In this document: in pieces, positions 17,331 to 26,542 of the stretch | Position numbering within the stretch: the stretch's first letter is position 1 | How the letters are laid out: each line of letters starts with the position of its first letter | Program-made: the position numbers and the translations under genes | The notes under the pieces: generated by a model | Told to the model about the DNA's origin: nothing | The model's database searches: none | The model's input: the letters and a program-made list of their open reading frames with translations, nothing else | Assembly (NCBI RefSeq): GCF_044466355.1 | Contig: NZ_JBITMQ010000023.1 | Location: 1-64,000 of the forward strand | Length of the DNA: 64,000 bases | Origin: Actinophytocola sp044466355 | GTDB taxonomy: Bacteria > Actinomycetota > Actinomycetes > Mycobacteriales > Pseudonocardiaceae | Direction: 5' to 3'

Positions 17331-18269
17331 ATGGAGACCACGGTCGTGAACACCGGAGTGCGCCCGCTGCACGGCCCGCCGCGCGGGACGTGGCCGCAGA
17401 TTGGAACCTACCTCTTCATCCTTGGCCCGTTCCTGGCACTCCTCGCCGCGATACCGCTGACGTGGGGATGGGGCCTGGGCTGGCTCGATGTCGTGCTCGC
17501 AGTGTTCTTCTACACAGCGACATGTCTCGGGGTGACGGTCGGATTCCACCGTTATTTCACCCATCGCGCGTTCAAGGCCAGGCGGTCACTGCGCGTCGGA
17601 CTCGCGATCGCGGGGAGCATGGCGCTGCAGGGCCCGATCACGCACTGGGTCGCCGACCACCGCCGCCACCACGCGTTCTCCGACCGCGACGGTGACCCGC
17701 ACTCGCCGTGGGCGTTCGGCACCTCACCACTGGCACTCGTCAAAGGCTTCTGGCACGCCCACATGGGCTGGATCTTCGACCGCAACCTCACCAACGCCGA
17801 GCGGTTCGCACCCGACCTGCTCGCCGACCGCGACATCGCCCGGGTGCACCGCCAGTTCGGCCTCTGGACCGCGGTCACGCTCCTCGCGCCCGCCGTGCTC
17901 GGCGGCCTGCTCAGCTGGTCGCTGTGGGGTGCGGTGACCGCGTTCTTCTGGGCCGGGCTGGTGCGGGTGTCGTTCCTGCACCACGTGACGTGGTCGGTCA
18001 ACTCGATCTGCCACATGATCGGCTCACGCCCGTTCGCCGCACGCGACCGGTCGGCGAACTTCTGGCCGCTCGCGATCCTGTCCATGGGCGAGTCGTGGCA
18101 CAACCTGCACCACGCCGACCCGACGTGCGCCCGGCACGGCGTGAAGCGCGGCCAGATCGACATCTCCGCACGCCTCATCTGGCTGTTCGAGAAGGTCGGC
18201 TGGGCCACCGACGTGCGCTGGCCGACGCAGAAGCGCCTCGCCACCCTGGAGAGCCGCGCCCGCAGATGA
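17331..18269 (+). CDS. Membrane acyl-CoA/fatty acid desaturase
   Basis: A 312-aa integral membrane protein with the three histidine boxes of stearoyl-CoA-type desaturases: HRYFTH (73-78), HRRHH preceded by Asp (110-114) and HNLHH (~258). Four main hydrophobic segments flank the boxes. It would place a double bond, typically delta-9, in a membrane acyl chain using a di-iron centre. Its TGA overlaps the ATG of the glycosyltransferase. Confidence 0.93.
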   Translation: METTVVNTGVRPLHGPPRGTWPQIGTYLFILGPFLALLAAIPLTWGWGLGWLDVVLAVFFYTATCLGVTVGFHRYFTHRAFKARRSLRVGLAIAGSMALQGPITHWVADHRRHHAFSDRDGDPHSPWAFGTSPLALVKGFWHAHMGWIFDRNLTNAERFAPDLLADRDIARVHRQFGLWTAVTLLAPAVLGGLLSWSLWGAVTAFFWAGLVRVSFLHHVTWSVNSICHMIGSRPFAARDRSANFWPLAILSMGESWHNLHHADPTCARHGVKRGQIDISARLIWLFEKVGWATDVRWPTQKRLATLESRARR

Positions 18270-19375
18270 AGATCGTTCAGCTCGCCAACTTCTACAGCCC
18301 CACGTCCGGTGGGCTGCGGACCGTCGTCGACACGCTCGGCAGGGGGTACGTGGCGTCCGGTCACGAGCGGGTGCTGGTGGTGCCCGGCAAGCACCGGGAG
18401 CGCCTGCGCACGGACGCGGGCCTGGTCATCACGCTGCCCGGCGTGCCGGTCAGCGGTGGTTACCGCGTGGTGCCGCGCTCGGCAGCGGTGCTGCGCGAGC
18501 TGGAGTCGCTCGACGACGACCTCTCCATCGAGGTGTCGGACAAGACGACGCTGCTCGCCGTCTGCGACTGGGCGCGGGAACGGGGCGTGCCGACCGTGCT
18601 GCTGTCCCACGAGCGGCTCGACCGGTGGATCGAGGCACGGGTGCCGCGGCTGTGGCGGGCGGGCGCGGGCCGGGTGCTGGAGCCGGTGGTGCGCGGGTGG
18701 AACAAGGGGCTGGTGAACCGTTTCGACACGGTCGTCGTCACGTCCCGCTACGCGGAGCGGGAGTTCGCGGGGCTACCCGTGCCGTCGCTGCGGCGGATTC
18801 CGCTGGGCGTCGATCTCGCCACGTTCCGTCCACAGCGAACGCGCTCGGGCCGGGGCCCCGCCCGGCTCGTGTACGCGGGCCGGCTGTCGCACGAGAAGAA
18901 CCCGCGTGCCGTCATCGGCGCGGTGCGTGAGCTGGTGACGTCCGGGACGCCCGTCCGGCTCGACGTCTACGGCGACGGGCCGGAGCACACGGCGTTGCGC
19001 AAGCTCGCCCGCGGGCTGCCGGTCGACTTCCACGGGCACGTGTCGGACCGGGCCGCGCTCGCACGGGCGCTGTCGGGCGCCGACGTGGCGTTCGCGCCGA
19101 GCGTCGCCGAGACGTTCGGGCTGTCCATCCTGGAGGCGATGGCGTGCGGCACTCCGGTGATCACGTCGACCACCGGTGGCGCGCCGGAGTTGCTCGCACC
19201 GGGTGCGGGCGTGGCCGTCCCCGCCACCCCGGACGGCCTCGCGGGCGGGGTGCGCGAGGTGCTGTCGTGGCCGGTCGCGTGGCGGCGGGCGGCGGCACGC
19301 GACCGGGCCGAGCAGTTCCCGTGGGCCTCGACCATCGACGCGATGCTCGAGCTGCACACCGCTATGAGCGCCTGA
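18266..19375 (+). CDS. GT4 glycosyltransferase (alpha-mannosyltransferase-like)
   Basis: A 369-aa GT-B enzyme. N-terminal Gly loop SPTSGGLRTVV (11-21), mid-domain RLVYAGRLSHEKNP, and the EX7E donor motif ETFGLSILE followed by AMACGTPVITSTTGGAPEL. The pattern is closest to phosphatidylinositol- or GDP-mannose-dependent mannosyltransferases, consistent with coupling (ATGA) to a lipid desaturase; acceptor remains unknown. The 3' end overlaps the convergent SGNH gene by 14 nt. Confidence 0.88.
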   Translation: MKIVQLANFYSPTSGGLRTVVDTLGRGYVASGHERVLVVPGKHRERLRTDAGLVITLPGVPVSGGYRVVPRSAAVLRELESLDDDLSIEVSDKTTLLAVCDWARERGVPTVLLSHERLDRWIEARVPRLWRAGAGRVLEPVVRGWNKGLVNRFDTVVVTSRYAEREFAGLPVPSLRRIPLGVDLATFRPQRTRSGRGPARLVYAGRLSHEKNPRAVIGAVRELVTSGTPVRLDVYGDGPEHTALRKLARGLPVDFHGHVSDRAALARALSGADVAFAPSVAETFGLSILEAMACGTPVITSTTGGAPELLAPGAGVAVPATPDGLAGGVREVLSWPVAWRRAAARDRAEQFPWASTIDAMLELHTAMSA

Positions 19376-20138
19376 GCAGCGTCGCCAGCGCGTAGGGGAC
19401 GAGGTCGCGGCCGCGGCGGAGCAGCCACGGCAGACCCTTGAACACGAGCCAGGCCCAGCGGGCCAGCTTGCCGGGCGCCCGTCCGCCCGCGCACTGCAGC
19501 GACACTTCCTTGTGGACGATCGTGCCGAACGCGGTGAGCTGGGCGGCGATCGCGCGGGCGAGCATCCGGTGCCCCAGCTCGGACGGGTGCAGCCGGTCGA
19601 CGGCCCACGCCTCCGGGGTGTAGATGCCGGGTACCTGTCCCAGGTCGACGATCCCGATGCGGTGCTTGCGGGCAACGGCGTCGAGGATCTCGTTGAGCGC
19701 CAGGATGCGGGAAGCAAGCGCTCTCCTGAGCGGCCCCGGCAGGCGGAACACCCGGTGGTGGTCGTGGTACTTGGCGGTGATCACCGTGCTCCCGGCCGCG
19801 ACGAGCGTGCCGACGACGTGGTCGAGGTCGGCGGAGAGCCGCCCCGGGTCGAAGTCCGATCGCATGGTGTCGTTCATGCCGACCAGCACCACGGTCACGT
19901 CCGGCCGCAACGCCAGCGCGGCCGGGAGCTGCGTCTCCAGGACACCCCCGATGCGGGAGCCGCTGACCGCGAAGTTCGTGAGGCGCGCATCGCCGAGCGC
20001 CTCCGCGAGCAGTGGTGCGAAACCACGCCATCCCCCGCCGAGTGCGGGATCCCCGATGCCTGCCCCGACCGAGTCGCCGAGGACGGCAAGTACCAGCCCA
20101 GTCGTGGGCGCAGCGTCCGCCAGCACGGACAGCATCAT
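19362..20138 (-). CDS. SGNH/GDSL hydrolase
   Basis: A 258-aa esterase-type protein. Block I VLGDSVGAG (catalytic Ser), block III VLVGMNDT, block V DRLHPS (Asp-x-x-His). No convincing signal peptide, so probably cytoplasmic; C-terminal ~50 residues are basic. Start ATG at 20138 (MMLSVLADAAP) is chosen where coding bias begins; no clear ribosome-binding site. A second SGNH protein is encoded 2 kb further on. Confidence 0.85.
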   Translation of the reverse strand: MMLSVLADAAPTTGLVLAVLGDSVGAGIGDPALGGGWRGFAPLLAEALGDARLTNFAVSGSRIGGVLETQLPAALALRPDVTVVLVGMNDTMRSDFDPGRLSADLDHVVGTLVAAGSTVITAKYHDHHRVFRLPGPLRRALASRILALNEILDAVARKHRIGIVDLGQVPGIYTPEAWAVDRLHPSELGHRMLARAIAAQLTAFGTIVHKEVSLQCAGGRAPGKLARWAWLVFKGLPWLLRRGRDLVPYALATLLRRS

Positions 20139-20399
20139 CCGCGCGCTGGTCGGACATCCGATGAGAACTCGGTGAGCGCTCGGTGGCGGATTGGGGAACT
20201 CCCAAGGTGATCGGTTTGCGGGTTCCCTCCGGGGGGCCTCGCCGGACGGGCAAGTCTCGGGGCGTTGGACCGTCGCCGGGCCTCTGAGCTGCGAAAACGC
20301 CGTCCCCAGTGCGTGACCAACCCCCACCCCATCCCGGGGGCCACCCGCCATGCCAGTCTACCGGTTGGGGCCGACAGGATCTGGGCGCGGCCGGGGAAC

Positions 20400-20427
20400 T
20401 GTGGACAACTCGGTGGGCTGTGGACAA
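20400..20427 (-). promoter_or_regulatory. Twin DnaA boxes
   Basis: On the minus strand two exact TTGTCCACA boxes lie 19 nt apart start to start, within GTTGTCCACAGCCCACCGAG followed by the second box. TTGTCCACA is the actinobacterial consensus DnaA box. They adjoin the stop of the pentapeptide gene. A near-identical element with the same spacing is at 61252. No dnaA/dnaN genes are near, so this is not oriC. Confidence 0.7.
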
Positions 20428-21207
20428 CTACCAGTGCGTCGGGCGGGTGAGGCCGACCGGGAGGTGCGTGGTCCTGTCGCCCCGGGCGGCGTTCAGCTGG
20501 AACTGGGTGAGGAACAGCGCGTCGGTCAGGTCGGCGCCGCGGACGTTCGCGTCGCGCAGGTCCGCGCCCAGGAGGTCCGCCTCGCGCAGGTCCGCGCCGG
20601 ACAGGTCGGCGCCGATCAGGTACGTGCCCCGCAGGTTGGCGGCGCGCAGCGCGGCCTTGCGCAGCTTGGCGCCGATCAGGTCGGCGCCGCGGTGGTCCTT
20701 CTTGCCGCGGATGCCCGCGCGGAGGCTTTCGCTGGTGCGCGCCAGCAGCGGGCGGACGCGGTGGCGGAGCGCGTCGATGTCCGTGTCCAGCAGCGTCTTC
20801 GGGGTCGCCCGGGTGAGGTTCTCGACGTCCTTCAGCGCGGTGGACACGTCGTCGGCCGGGGCCTTCGTGGACGCTTCCGTGAGGTACCACAGGATTTCGT
20901 GCAGCTGGCGCATGACCGCGAACACGTCGAACATCTCCGTCGCGGTCTCGGGCGCGTCCCGCCACGAGACGCCGCGGTAGGTGACCTGGGCCACCTGCTG
21001 GCCCGCGCCAAGGCAGTCGAACACCGTGCAGCCCGGGAAACCTTGCGGCCGCAGGTTTTCGTGGATGCCGCAGCGGAAGTCGGCCAGCAGGTTCCGACAC
21101 GCCGTGCCTGCGGGCTTGTCGATCGCGAAGTCGCTGGACTTCGCGAACGCCGGTGCGACACAACACAAGCCGAAGCAGCTGCCGCAGTCGGCCCGTAACG
21201 AGGACAT
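20428..21207 (-). CDS. Cys-rich pentapeptide-repeat protein
   Basis: A 259-aa protein. The N-terminal ~65 residues hold many cysteines (CGSCFGLCC, CRNLLADFRC, CTVFDC), suggesting a metal or Fe-S site. After a helical middle, ~8 pentapeptide repeats A(D/N)LxxA run from residue ~172 to 232 (RGADLIGAKLRKAALRAANL...), predicting a right-handed beta-helix. The family is common in actinomycetes without known function. ATG at 21207. Divergent from the serine hydrolase with 16 bp between starts. Confidence 0.82.
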   Translation of the reverse strand: MSSLRADCGSCFGLCCVAPAFAKSSDFAIDKPAGTACRNLLADFRCGIHENLRPQGFPGCTVFDCLGAGQQVAQVTYRGVSWRDAPETATEMFDVFAVMRQLHEILWYLTEASTKAPADDVSTALKDVENLTRATPKTLLDTDIDALRHRVRPLLARTSESLRAGIRGKKDHRGADLIGAKLRKAALRAANLRGTYLIGADLSGADLREADLLGADLRDANVRGADLTDALFLTQFQLNAARGDRTTHLPVGLTRPTHW

Positions 21208-21223
21208 GCTCCCACGGTAGCGT

Positions 21224-22219
21224 GTGCGCGTGAAACTGAACCGCAGGTCCGCTTTGAGCCTCGGCACTGTCGCGACAGCCACCGCCGTTCTGGGGTCCAC
21301 CACCACATCCGCCGCCGCCGACACCACCGGTGATCCGGTCCGGCGTGTCTCCCGCGTCTACGCGAGCGCGGTCGAGGAGGCAGGCGGTACGTGGTCGTCG
21401 CTGGTCTCCGTCGGCGGGAGGACCGCCGTCGAGACCGGTGCCGACACCGTCGTCGAGGCCTACTCCGTCAACAAGATCGCCGTCGCCACCGCGGTGCTCG
21501 ACAAGATCGACCGCGGGCTGCTGACGCTCGACCAGCACGTCGACGTCACCGCCGACATCGTCATCCAGGACACCGACGGCATCTTCGCCCTCGACCGCGC
21601 CTACCCGAGCTCGATCACGCTGGGCCACGCGATGGCCAACCTGCTCACCGTCTCCGACAACACGGCCGTGCGGCTCTGCGGCCTGGTGTGCCCGGCGCTC
21701 GAGCTGAACGAGATCCTGCGCGGCAAGGGTTTCGTGCACACACAGGTGGTGCCGGTGTCGAACCCGAACCGCTTCTTCCTCGGGCAGACCACGCCGCGCG
21801 AGACGCACACGCTGCTGTCGAAGCTGGTCGCCGGTGAGCTGCTGTCGCCGACGTCCACCGACTACCTGCTGAACGTGCTGCGCTCGACGTCCGCGTTCAC
21901 CGACGGCATCCGGCTGCGCCTGACCACGCCGGAACGCCTGCGCGTCGCGACGAAGGCGGGCTGGTTCAACGCGGGCCGCAACGAGGCCGGGGTCGTGTTC
22001 ACGGCCGACGGCGCACCCGGCGCCGTCTACTCGCTGTTCGCGGCGGGCCCGTTCACCGGCGACGCCGCGGTCAACGACGCCGACTTCGGCGCCACCCACC
22101 CGGCGCTGAAGGCCCGCCAGAAGCTGGGCCGCGCGCTGTTCGACGCGGTGGAAACCACCACCCCGGCGGCGAAGCGCGTCCAGTCCACGCCGGACTACCG
22201 CCCGTCCAACGGCGGCTGA
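21224..22219 (+). CDS. Exported serine hydrolase (class A beta-lactamase/transpeptidase fold)
   Basis: About 330 aa. Twin-arginine-type leader LNRRSALSLGTVATATAVLG, so exported by Tat. The penicilloyl-transferase motifs are present: SVNK (Ser81-Lys84), SDN (144-146) and KAG in TKAGWFNAG. Gly-variant KxG and overall spacing fit beta-lactamase-like hydrolases; whether it hydrolyses beta-lactams or acts on cell wall is unknown. GTG at 21224 or 21230 are equally plausible starts. Confidence 0.88.
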   Translation: MRVKLNRRSALSLGTVATATAVLGSTTTSAAADTTGDPVRRVSRVYASAVEEAGGTWSSLVSVGGRTAVETGADTVVEAYSVNKIAVATAVLDKIDRGLLTLDQHVDVTADIVIQDTDGIFALDRAYPSSITLGHAMANLLTVSDNTAVRLCGLVCPALELNEILRGKGFVHTQVVPVSNPNRFFLGQTTPRETHTLLSKLVAGELLSPTSTDYLLNVLRSTSAFTDGIRLRLTTPERLRVATKAGWFNAGRNEAGVVFTADGAPGAVYSLFAAGPFTGDAAVNDADFGATHPALKARQKLGRALFDAVETTTPAAKRVQSTPDYRPSNGG

Positions 22220-22223
22220 CCTG

Positions 22224-22274
22224 CCCCGAAAGACGCTTTCGGGGCACTCAACGTCCCGAAGGCGTCTTTCAGGG
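22224..22274. terminator. Bidirectional terminator-type hairpins between convergent genes
   Basis: CCCCGAAAG-ACG-CTTTCGGGG is a perfect 9-bp stem at 22224-22244; a second copy CCCGAAGGCGTCTTTCAGGG at 22255-22274 can also pair with the first. They lie between the serine hydrolase stop and the SGNH gene stop, suiting termination from both sides. Confidence 0.7.
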
Positions 22275-23045
22275 CACGGGGGTGACCCGGGCCGGGGCCG
22301 GGCGTTTGGCCACGAAGCCGTCGCCTGGCTGGCGGCCGATCAGCTTGTTGCGGACCGTGCCGTGGACGGCCGGGTAGACGTGGTGGCGCAGCCACGTCCA
22401 GTGGCGGGCCGCCGTGCGCCACAACGGGTCCCTTTCCGCGGGCGGGAGCGGCGTGAGCCACGCCGGGTCCGGGGGCAGGTCCAGTGTGGTCAGCACGTGG
22501 GCCGCGACGCGGTGGTGACCGAGCGGGCCAAGGTGCAGCCGGTCGTCGCCGTAGAGGCGTTCGTCGTCGCAGAACTCGTCGTCGCGGACGTCGACCAGGA
22601 GCGTGCCGTACTTCGCGGCCGTCTCGGTGATCAGGTCGTTCAGCTGGCCGACCCGGGGACGGATCCTGCGCAGGCCCGGCAGCCGTGCGATGTCGGGCAA
22701 CGTGAACAGCACCACCGCCTCGGCGACCTCCGCCACGGTCGCCACGATCTCGTCCAGCGAACGCGCCATCGTCTGCCGGCGGCCCTGCAGCACGTCGTTG
22801 CCACCGCCGAACAGCGTGACCAGGTCCGGACGCTGCGCGACCGCGAGCGGCACCTGCTCGGCGAGGATCTGGTCCAGCCGCCTGCCGCGCACCGCGAGGT
22901 TCGCGTACTCCAGTGACGGCGACGTCCGCGCCAGCTCGCCCGCCACCAGGTCGGTCCAGCCCCGGTAGCCACTGCCGTCCGGGTACGGGTCGTCCAGACC
23001 CTCCGCGCACGAGTCACCGATGGCCACGTATCTGCGGTAGTGCAT
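22269..23045 (-). CDS. SGNH/GDSL hydrolase (second copy)
   Basis: A 258-aa protein. Block I VAIGDSCAEG, block III FGGGNDVLQ, and block V DDRLHLGPLGHH with Asp/His. Cytoplasmic by prediction (no leader). Start ATG at 23045 is immediately before YRRYVAIGDS. It differs clearly from the SGNH protein at 19.4-20.1 kb, so it is not a recent duplicate. The final proline-rich codons overlap the terminator repeat. Confidence 0.87.
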   Translation of the reverse strand: MHYRRYVAIGDSCAEGLDDPYPDGSGYRGWTDLVAGELARTSPSLEYANLAVRGRRLDQILAEQVPLAVAQRPDLVTLFGGGNDVLQGRRQTMARSLDEIVATVAEVAEAVVLFTLPDIARLPGLRRIRPRVGQLNDLITETAAKYGTLLVDVRDDEFCDDERLYGDDRLHLGPLGHHRVAAHVLTTLDLPPDPAWLTPLPPAERDPLWRTAARHWTWLRHHVYPAVHGTVRNKLIGRQPGDGFVAKRPAPARVTPVP

Positions 23046-23140
23046 CCGTCCAAGGTAACCCCTGCGATACACGAGCTGTTCACCTCCAATCAAGCTCACG
23101 CACCCCGGCCCGGCGAAACCCGCAACAACCATGTGCGCCC

Positions 23141-25156
23141 ATGAGAAGGCAACTGATCGGCTTGCTCGCCGGTGCGCTGCTGGTGAGCGGTACCGCTGTC
23201 GCCACCGCGGATCGCGGGCACGGCAGGGAGTTCGACATCCAGGCCCACCGCGGTGGGCTCGGGCTCCGCTCCGAGAACACGCTCAGCTCGTTCGGCAACG
23301 CGCTCCGCCTCGGCGTCACCACGCTGGAGCTGGACATCCAGATCACCGAGGACGGGCAGGCTGTCGTCACCCACGACCGGCGCGTCGCGGGCAACAAGTG
23401 CCTCGACACCGCGCCCGCCACCCCGGGCGACCCCGAGTTCCCGTACGTCGGCAAGTACGTCCGCAACCTCACGCTCGCCCAGGTCCGCACGCTCGACTGC
23501 GGCACGCGCAAGCTCGCCGACCGGCCGGAGCAGGAGGTCACGCCCGGCTCCCGGATGCCGCTGCTGCGCGAGGTGTTCGACCTCGTCAAGCGGTACGGCG
23601 CCGACGACGTGACGCTGAACGTCGAGACGAAGGTCGAGGCGGGCGCACCGCACGAGACCGCGCCACGCGAGCAGTTCGTGCAGGTCGCCGCGAAGGAGAT
23701 CCGTGACGCCGGTTTCCTGCGCCAGGTGACGATCCAGAGCTTCGACTGGGGCGCGCTGATGCGGATGCGCCAGGTCGAGCCGCGCCTGCCGCTGGTGGCG
23801 CTCACCAACTACGACTTCCTGCAGACCGGGCAGCCCGGCGCGTCGCCGTGGCTCGGCGGCATCGACATCGACGACTTCGGCGGCGACCCGATCCGCGCCA
23901 TCGCGACGTTCGGCGCCACCACGTTCTCGCCGGTGCACGGGTTCCCGCAGGGCGGCTCGGTCGCCGACCCGGGCTACCGGCCCTACGTGACGGCCGAGAT
24001 GGTGCGGCACGCGCACCGCAACGGGATCAAGGTCGTGCCGTGGACGGTCAACGACTTCCCGACGCTGCGCAAGCTCGTCGCCGACGGCGTGGACGGCATC
24101 ATCACCGACTACCCGGACCGGCTGCGGCAGGTCGCGGCGGAGAACCACTTCCGGCTGCCGAAGAAGTACGCGTCGCCGTTCGACATCCAGGCGCACCGCG
24201 GCGGCCGTGCGGTCCTGCCGGAGAACACCCTCGCCGCGTTCCGCAACGCGCTGTCCATGCCGGACGTGTCCACTCTGGAGCTGGACACGGGCGTCACGCA
24301 GGACGGGGTGCTGGTGGTCAGCCACGACCGCGCGGTCAACGGCTCGCACTGCGTCGACACCGCGCCGGCCACGCCCGGTGACCCGGAGTTCCCGTACGTC
24401 GGCAAGCTGGTCCACGACCTGACGCTGAAGCAGCTGCGCACCGTCGACTGCGGTTCGAAGACGCTGCCGGAGCTGCCGGACCAGCAGCCGGTGCCGGGGG
24501 AGAGGATCCCGACGCTGCAGGAGGTGCTGGACCTCGCCAAGTCCCGCAACGACATCCGGCTGAACGTCGAGACGAAGATCAGCCCGCTGGTGGCCGACAC
24601 CGCGGACTACCGGACGTTCACGCGCAAGCTCGTGCGTGCGCTGGACCGGTGGACCGACCGCGCGACGATCCAGTCGTTCGACTGGCGGACGATCCGGTAC
24701 GCGCGGCAGCTGAACCCGCGCATCGAGACGGTGGCGCTGGTGTGGCAGTACGGGCCGGAGGAGTGCCGGACGCTCGCCGACGAGTGCTCGCTGCGGGCGT
24801 CGTACGGCGACCCGTCGGTGAAGAGCCCGTGGACCGGTGGCCTGGACTGGTGGCGTCACCAGGACCTGGGGAAGCTCGTGCGTGCCGCGGATGCGTCGAC
24901 GGTGTCGTCGAACTGGCAGGTGCACGACCCGGCGCAGGTCCCGTTCGCCTCGGCCGACTGGTACCTGCGCACGGACCCGACGTACTACCACGGTCCGTCG
25001 GTGGCCGATCTGCAGCGCCGCGGCCTGAAGGTGGTGCCGTACACGGTGAACGACGAGGCGACGATGGAGCGCGTCATCGCGCTCGGGGTCGATGGGCTGA
25101 TCTCCGACGACCCCGGACTGCTGGTGAAGGTGGCTAAGCGGGCCGGTCTGCGCTAG
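23141..25156 (+). CDS. Secreted tandem glycerophosphodiester phosphodiesterase
   Basis: A 671-aa protein: signal peptide (1-24), then two GDPD domains. Each starts FDIQAHRGG (His36 and ~355), has ELDxxxTxDG and a SHDR/THDR catalytic histidine, shares a CxDTAPATPGDPEFPYVGK insert, and contains LNVETK and IQSFDW. Each repeat is ~320 residues, so this is an internal duplication. The enzyme would release glycerol-3-phosphate and an alcohol from phosphodiesters outside the cell. The start ATG at 23141 is preceded by no strong SD. 3' end overlaps the convergent gene by 23 nt. Confidence 0.9.
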   Translation: MRRQLIGLLAGALLVSGTAVATADRGHGREFDIQAHRGGLGLRSENTLSSFGNALRLGVTTLELDIQITEDGQAVVTHDRRVAGNKCLDTAPATPGDPEFPYVGKYVRNLTLAQVRTLDCGTRKLADRPEQEVTPGSRMPLLREVFDLVKRYGADDVTLNVETKVEAGAPHETAPREQFVQVAAKEIRDAGFLRQVTIQSFDWGALMRMRQVEPRLPLVALTNYDFLQTGQPGASPWLGGIDIDDFGGDPIRAIATFGATTFSPVHGFPQGGSVADPGYRPYVTAEMVRHAHRNGIKVVPWTVNDFPTLRKLVADGVDGIITDYPDRLRQVAAENHFRLPKKYASPFDIQAHRGGRAVLPENTLAAFRNALSMPDVSTLELDTGVTQDGVLVVSHDRAVNGSHCVDTAPATPGDPEFPYVGKLVHDLTLKQLRTVDCGSKTLPELPDQQPVPGERIPTLQEVLDLAKSRNDIRLNVETKISPLVADTADYRTFTRKLVRALDRWTDRATIQSFDWRTIRYARQLNPRIETVALVWQYGPEECRTLADECSLRASYGDPSVKSPWTGGLDWWRHQDLGKLVRAADASTVSSNWQVHDPAQVPFASADWYLRTDPTYYHGPSVADLQRRGLKVVPYTVNDEATMERVIALGVDGLISDDPGLLVKVAKRAGLR

Positions 25157-25676
25157 CCAGGGTCCGGAGGCGGAACCCGAGCACGACCAGGATCAGCCCC
25201 CACACGACGGCGAAGGTGGCGATCGCGATCACCAGCGCGATCGCCCCTGCCGCCGGCTGCACGATCAACAGCAGGCCGAGCACGAGCGCGACGATGCCCG
25301 ACAGGGCGAGGAACCACTCGTCGCGGATGACCTTCCGCAGCCGGATCGCCGCCGCGATCTGCATGACCCCGGCGACGATCGCCCACACCGCGATGACCAC
25401 GAGCAGCGCGATGACGGTGATCCGCGGCCACACCAGCGCGATCACCCCGGCGGCGACGCCGAGCACGCCGAGCGTGATCAGGTACGCCCGGTCGGTCCCC
25501 TGCCCGACGCCCATCACGATCGACGTGATCCCGTCGAGCAGCGTGTAGATGCCGAACAACAGCGCGAGCGCCAGCACCGTGATCCCCGGCCACGCGATGG
25601 CGAGAATCCCGAACAGGACGGCGACCACCCCGCGCAGCACGACGAGGTGCCACCGGCGCGAAAGAAGTTCCAGCAC
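25134..25676 (-). CDS. DUF308/HdeD-like membrane protein
   Basis: A 180-aa protein made of six short hydrophobic helices in three GIxxLVxPxxxxxxL-type repeats (VVAVLFGILAIAWPGITVLA; VIALVWPRITVIALLVVIAV; GLLLIVQPAAGAIALVIAIA). This matches the HdeD/DUF308 family, whose E. coli member is linked to acid resistance. GTG at 25676 (VLELLSRRWHLV) is chosen; the upstream frame lacks coding sense. Confidence 0.82.
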   Translation of the reverse strand: MLELLSRRWHLVVLRGVVAVLFGILAIAWPGITVLALALLFGIYTLLDGITSIVMGVGQGTDRAYLITLGVLGVAAGVIALVWPRITVIALLVVIAVWAIVAGVMQIAAAIRLRKVIRDEWFLALSGIVALVLGLLLIVQPAAGAIALVIAIATFAVVWGLILVVLGFRLRTLASADRPA

Positions 25677-25759
25677 ACCAGAATCGTCGGACGGTGGCCG
25701 CGTTCCGGCAACGCGGTAGGTCGAGATTCCGCCGACCGGGTGCCCCAGGCCAGCGAGCC

Positions 25760-26479
25760 CTACTCGGCGTCCTGTGCCTCGATCAGGTCGAGGTCGCGGA
25801 CGCAGAAGCGGTGGTGCTCGAAGGTCTCGTTGAGCACCGTGCCGAGGCACTGCCGCACCGAGCGGCCCCGGGCGTAGGGCGGCCAGACGTCGTCGTCGGG
25901 CACCGGCGCTCGCGCCGCGAGCTGCTCGGCGGTGACCTCGTCGAGCCAGGCCGCGAGCTCGGCGGCCTGTGCGGCACGCACGCCCACGATCTCGTCGAGG
26001 GCGGGATCGAGTGAGAGGTCGAGCCCGTGTGCTTCACGGTAGGGCTCGACGGCCGGCCCGATGCCCATCGGCGTGAACAGCTCCGTCGAGCCCAGGCAGC
26101 AGCGGCGGAACCACGAGTCGTGGACGAAGACCAGGTGGCGCATCGTCTGCGCCGCCGACCACTCGTCGTTCACACCGCGGTGCTCGATGCCGGGCGTCCG
26201 GCGGATCCGCTCGACCGTGGCGGCCCAGGCGGCGTGGAGCTGACGTGACGCTTCGCGCAGGTCGGCGGGGTCCTCCGAGCGGAGCAGCACCCGCACCGGA
26301 TGACGCCGGTCGAGCTCCGCCTCGACGTATTCGGTGACCTCGACACCGTTCACCACGAGGTTGGTGACGAGCCCGTCGATCACGGCATCCCGCATGACGA
26401 CGCCGATCAGGCGTGCCCCGGTCAGATCGCACTCGCGGAACTCCGCGCCGTTCAGATCCTCGTCTACGTACCGCGTCAT
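25760..26479 (-). CDS. DinB-like protein with pentapeptide-type N-terminus
   Basis: A 239-aa protein. Residues ~5-45 look like a few pentapeptide repeats (LNGAEFRECDLTGARLIGV), residues ~75-235 a DinB/YfiT four-helix bundle with metal-type histidines (NDEWSAAQTMRHLVFVHDSW and NETFEHHRFCVRDL). This combination is a known actinobacterial DinB_2 arrangement. Function unknown; possibly a thiol-dependent transferase. ATG at 26479; another in-frame ATG lies 9 nt upstream. Confidence 0.82.
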   Translation of the reverse strand: MTRYVDEDLNGAEFRECDLTGARLIGVVMRDAVIDGLVTNLVVNGVEVTEYVEAELDRRHPVRVLLRSEDPADLREASRQLHAAWAATVERIRRTPGIEHRGVNDEWSAAQTMRHLVFVHDSWFRRCCLGSTELFTPMGIGPAVEPYREAHGLDLSLDPALDEIVGVRAAQAAELAAWLDEVTAEQLAARAPVPDDDVWPPYARGRSVRQCLGTVLNETFEHHRFCVRDLDLIEAQDAE

Positions 26480-26542
26480 GCTCCGCATACTAGGTCCGGG
26501 CACCGACACATCCGGCGGTCCCGGGACAGGCCGGCCGGCGGT

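Noticed and set aside
20400..20427. Origin of replication
   Set aside because: Only two DnaA boxes, no AT-rich unwinding region and no dnaA, dnaN or recF nearby.
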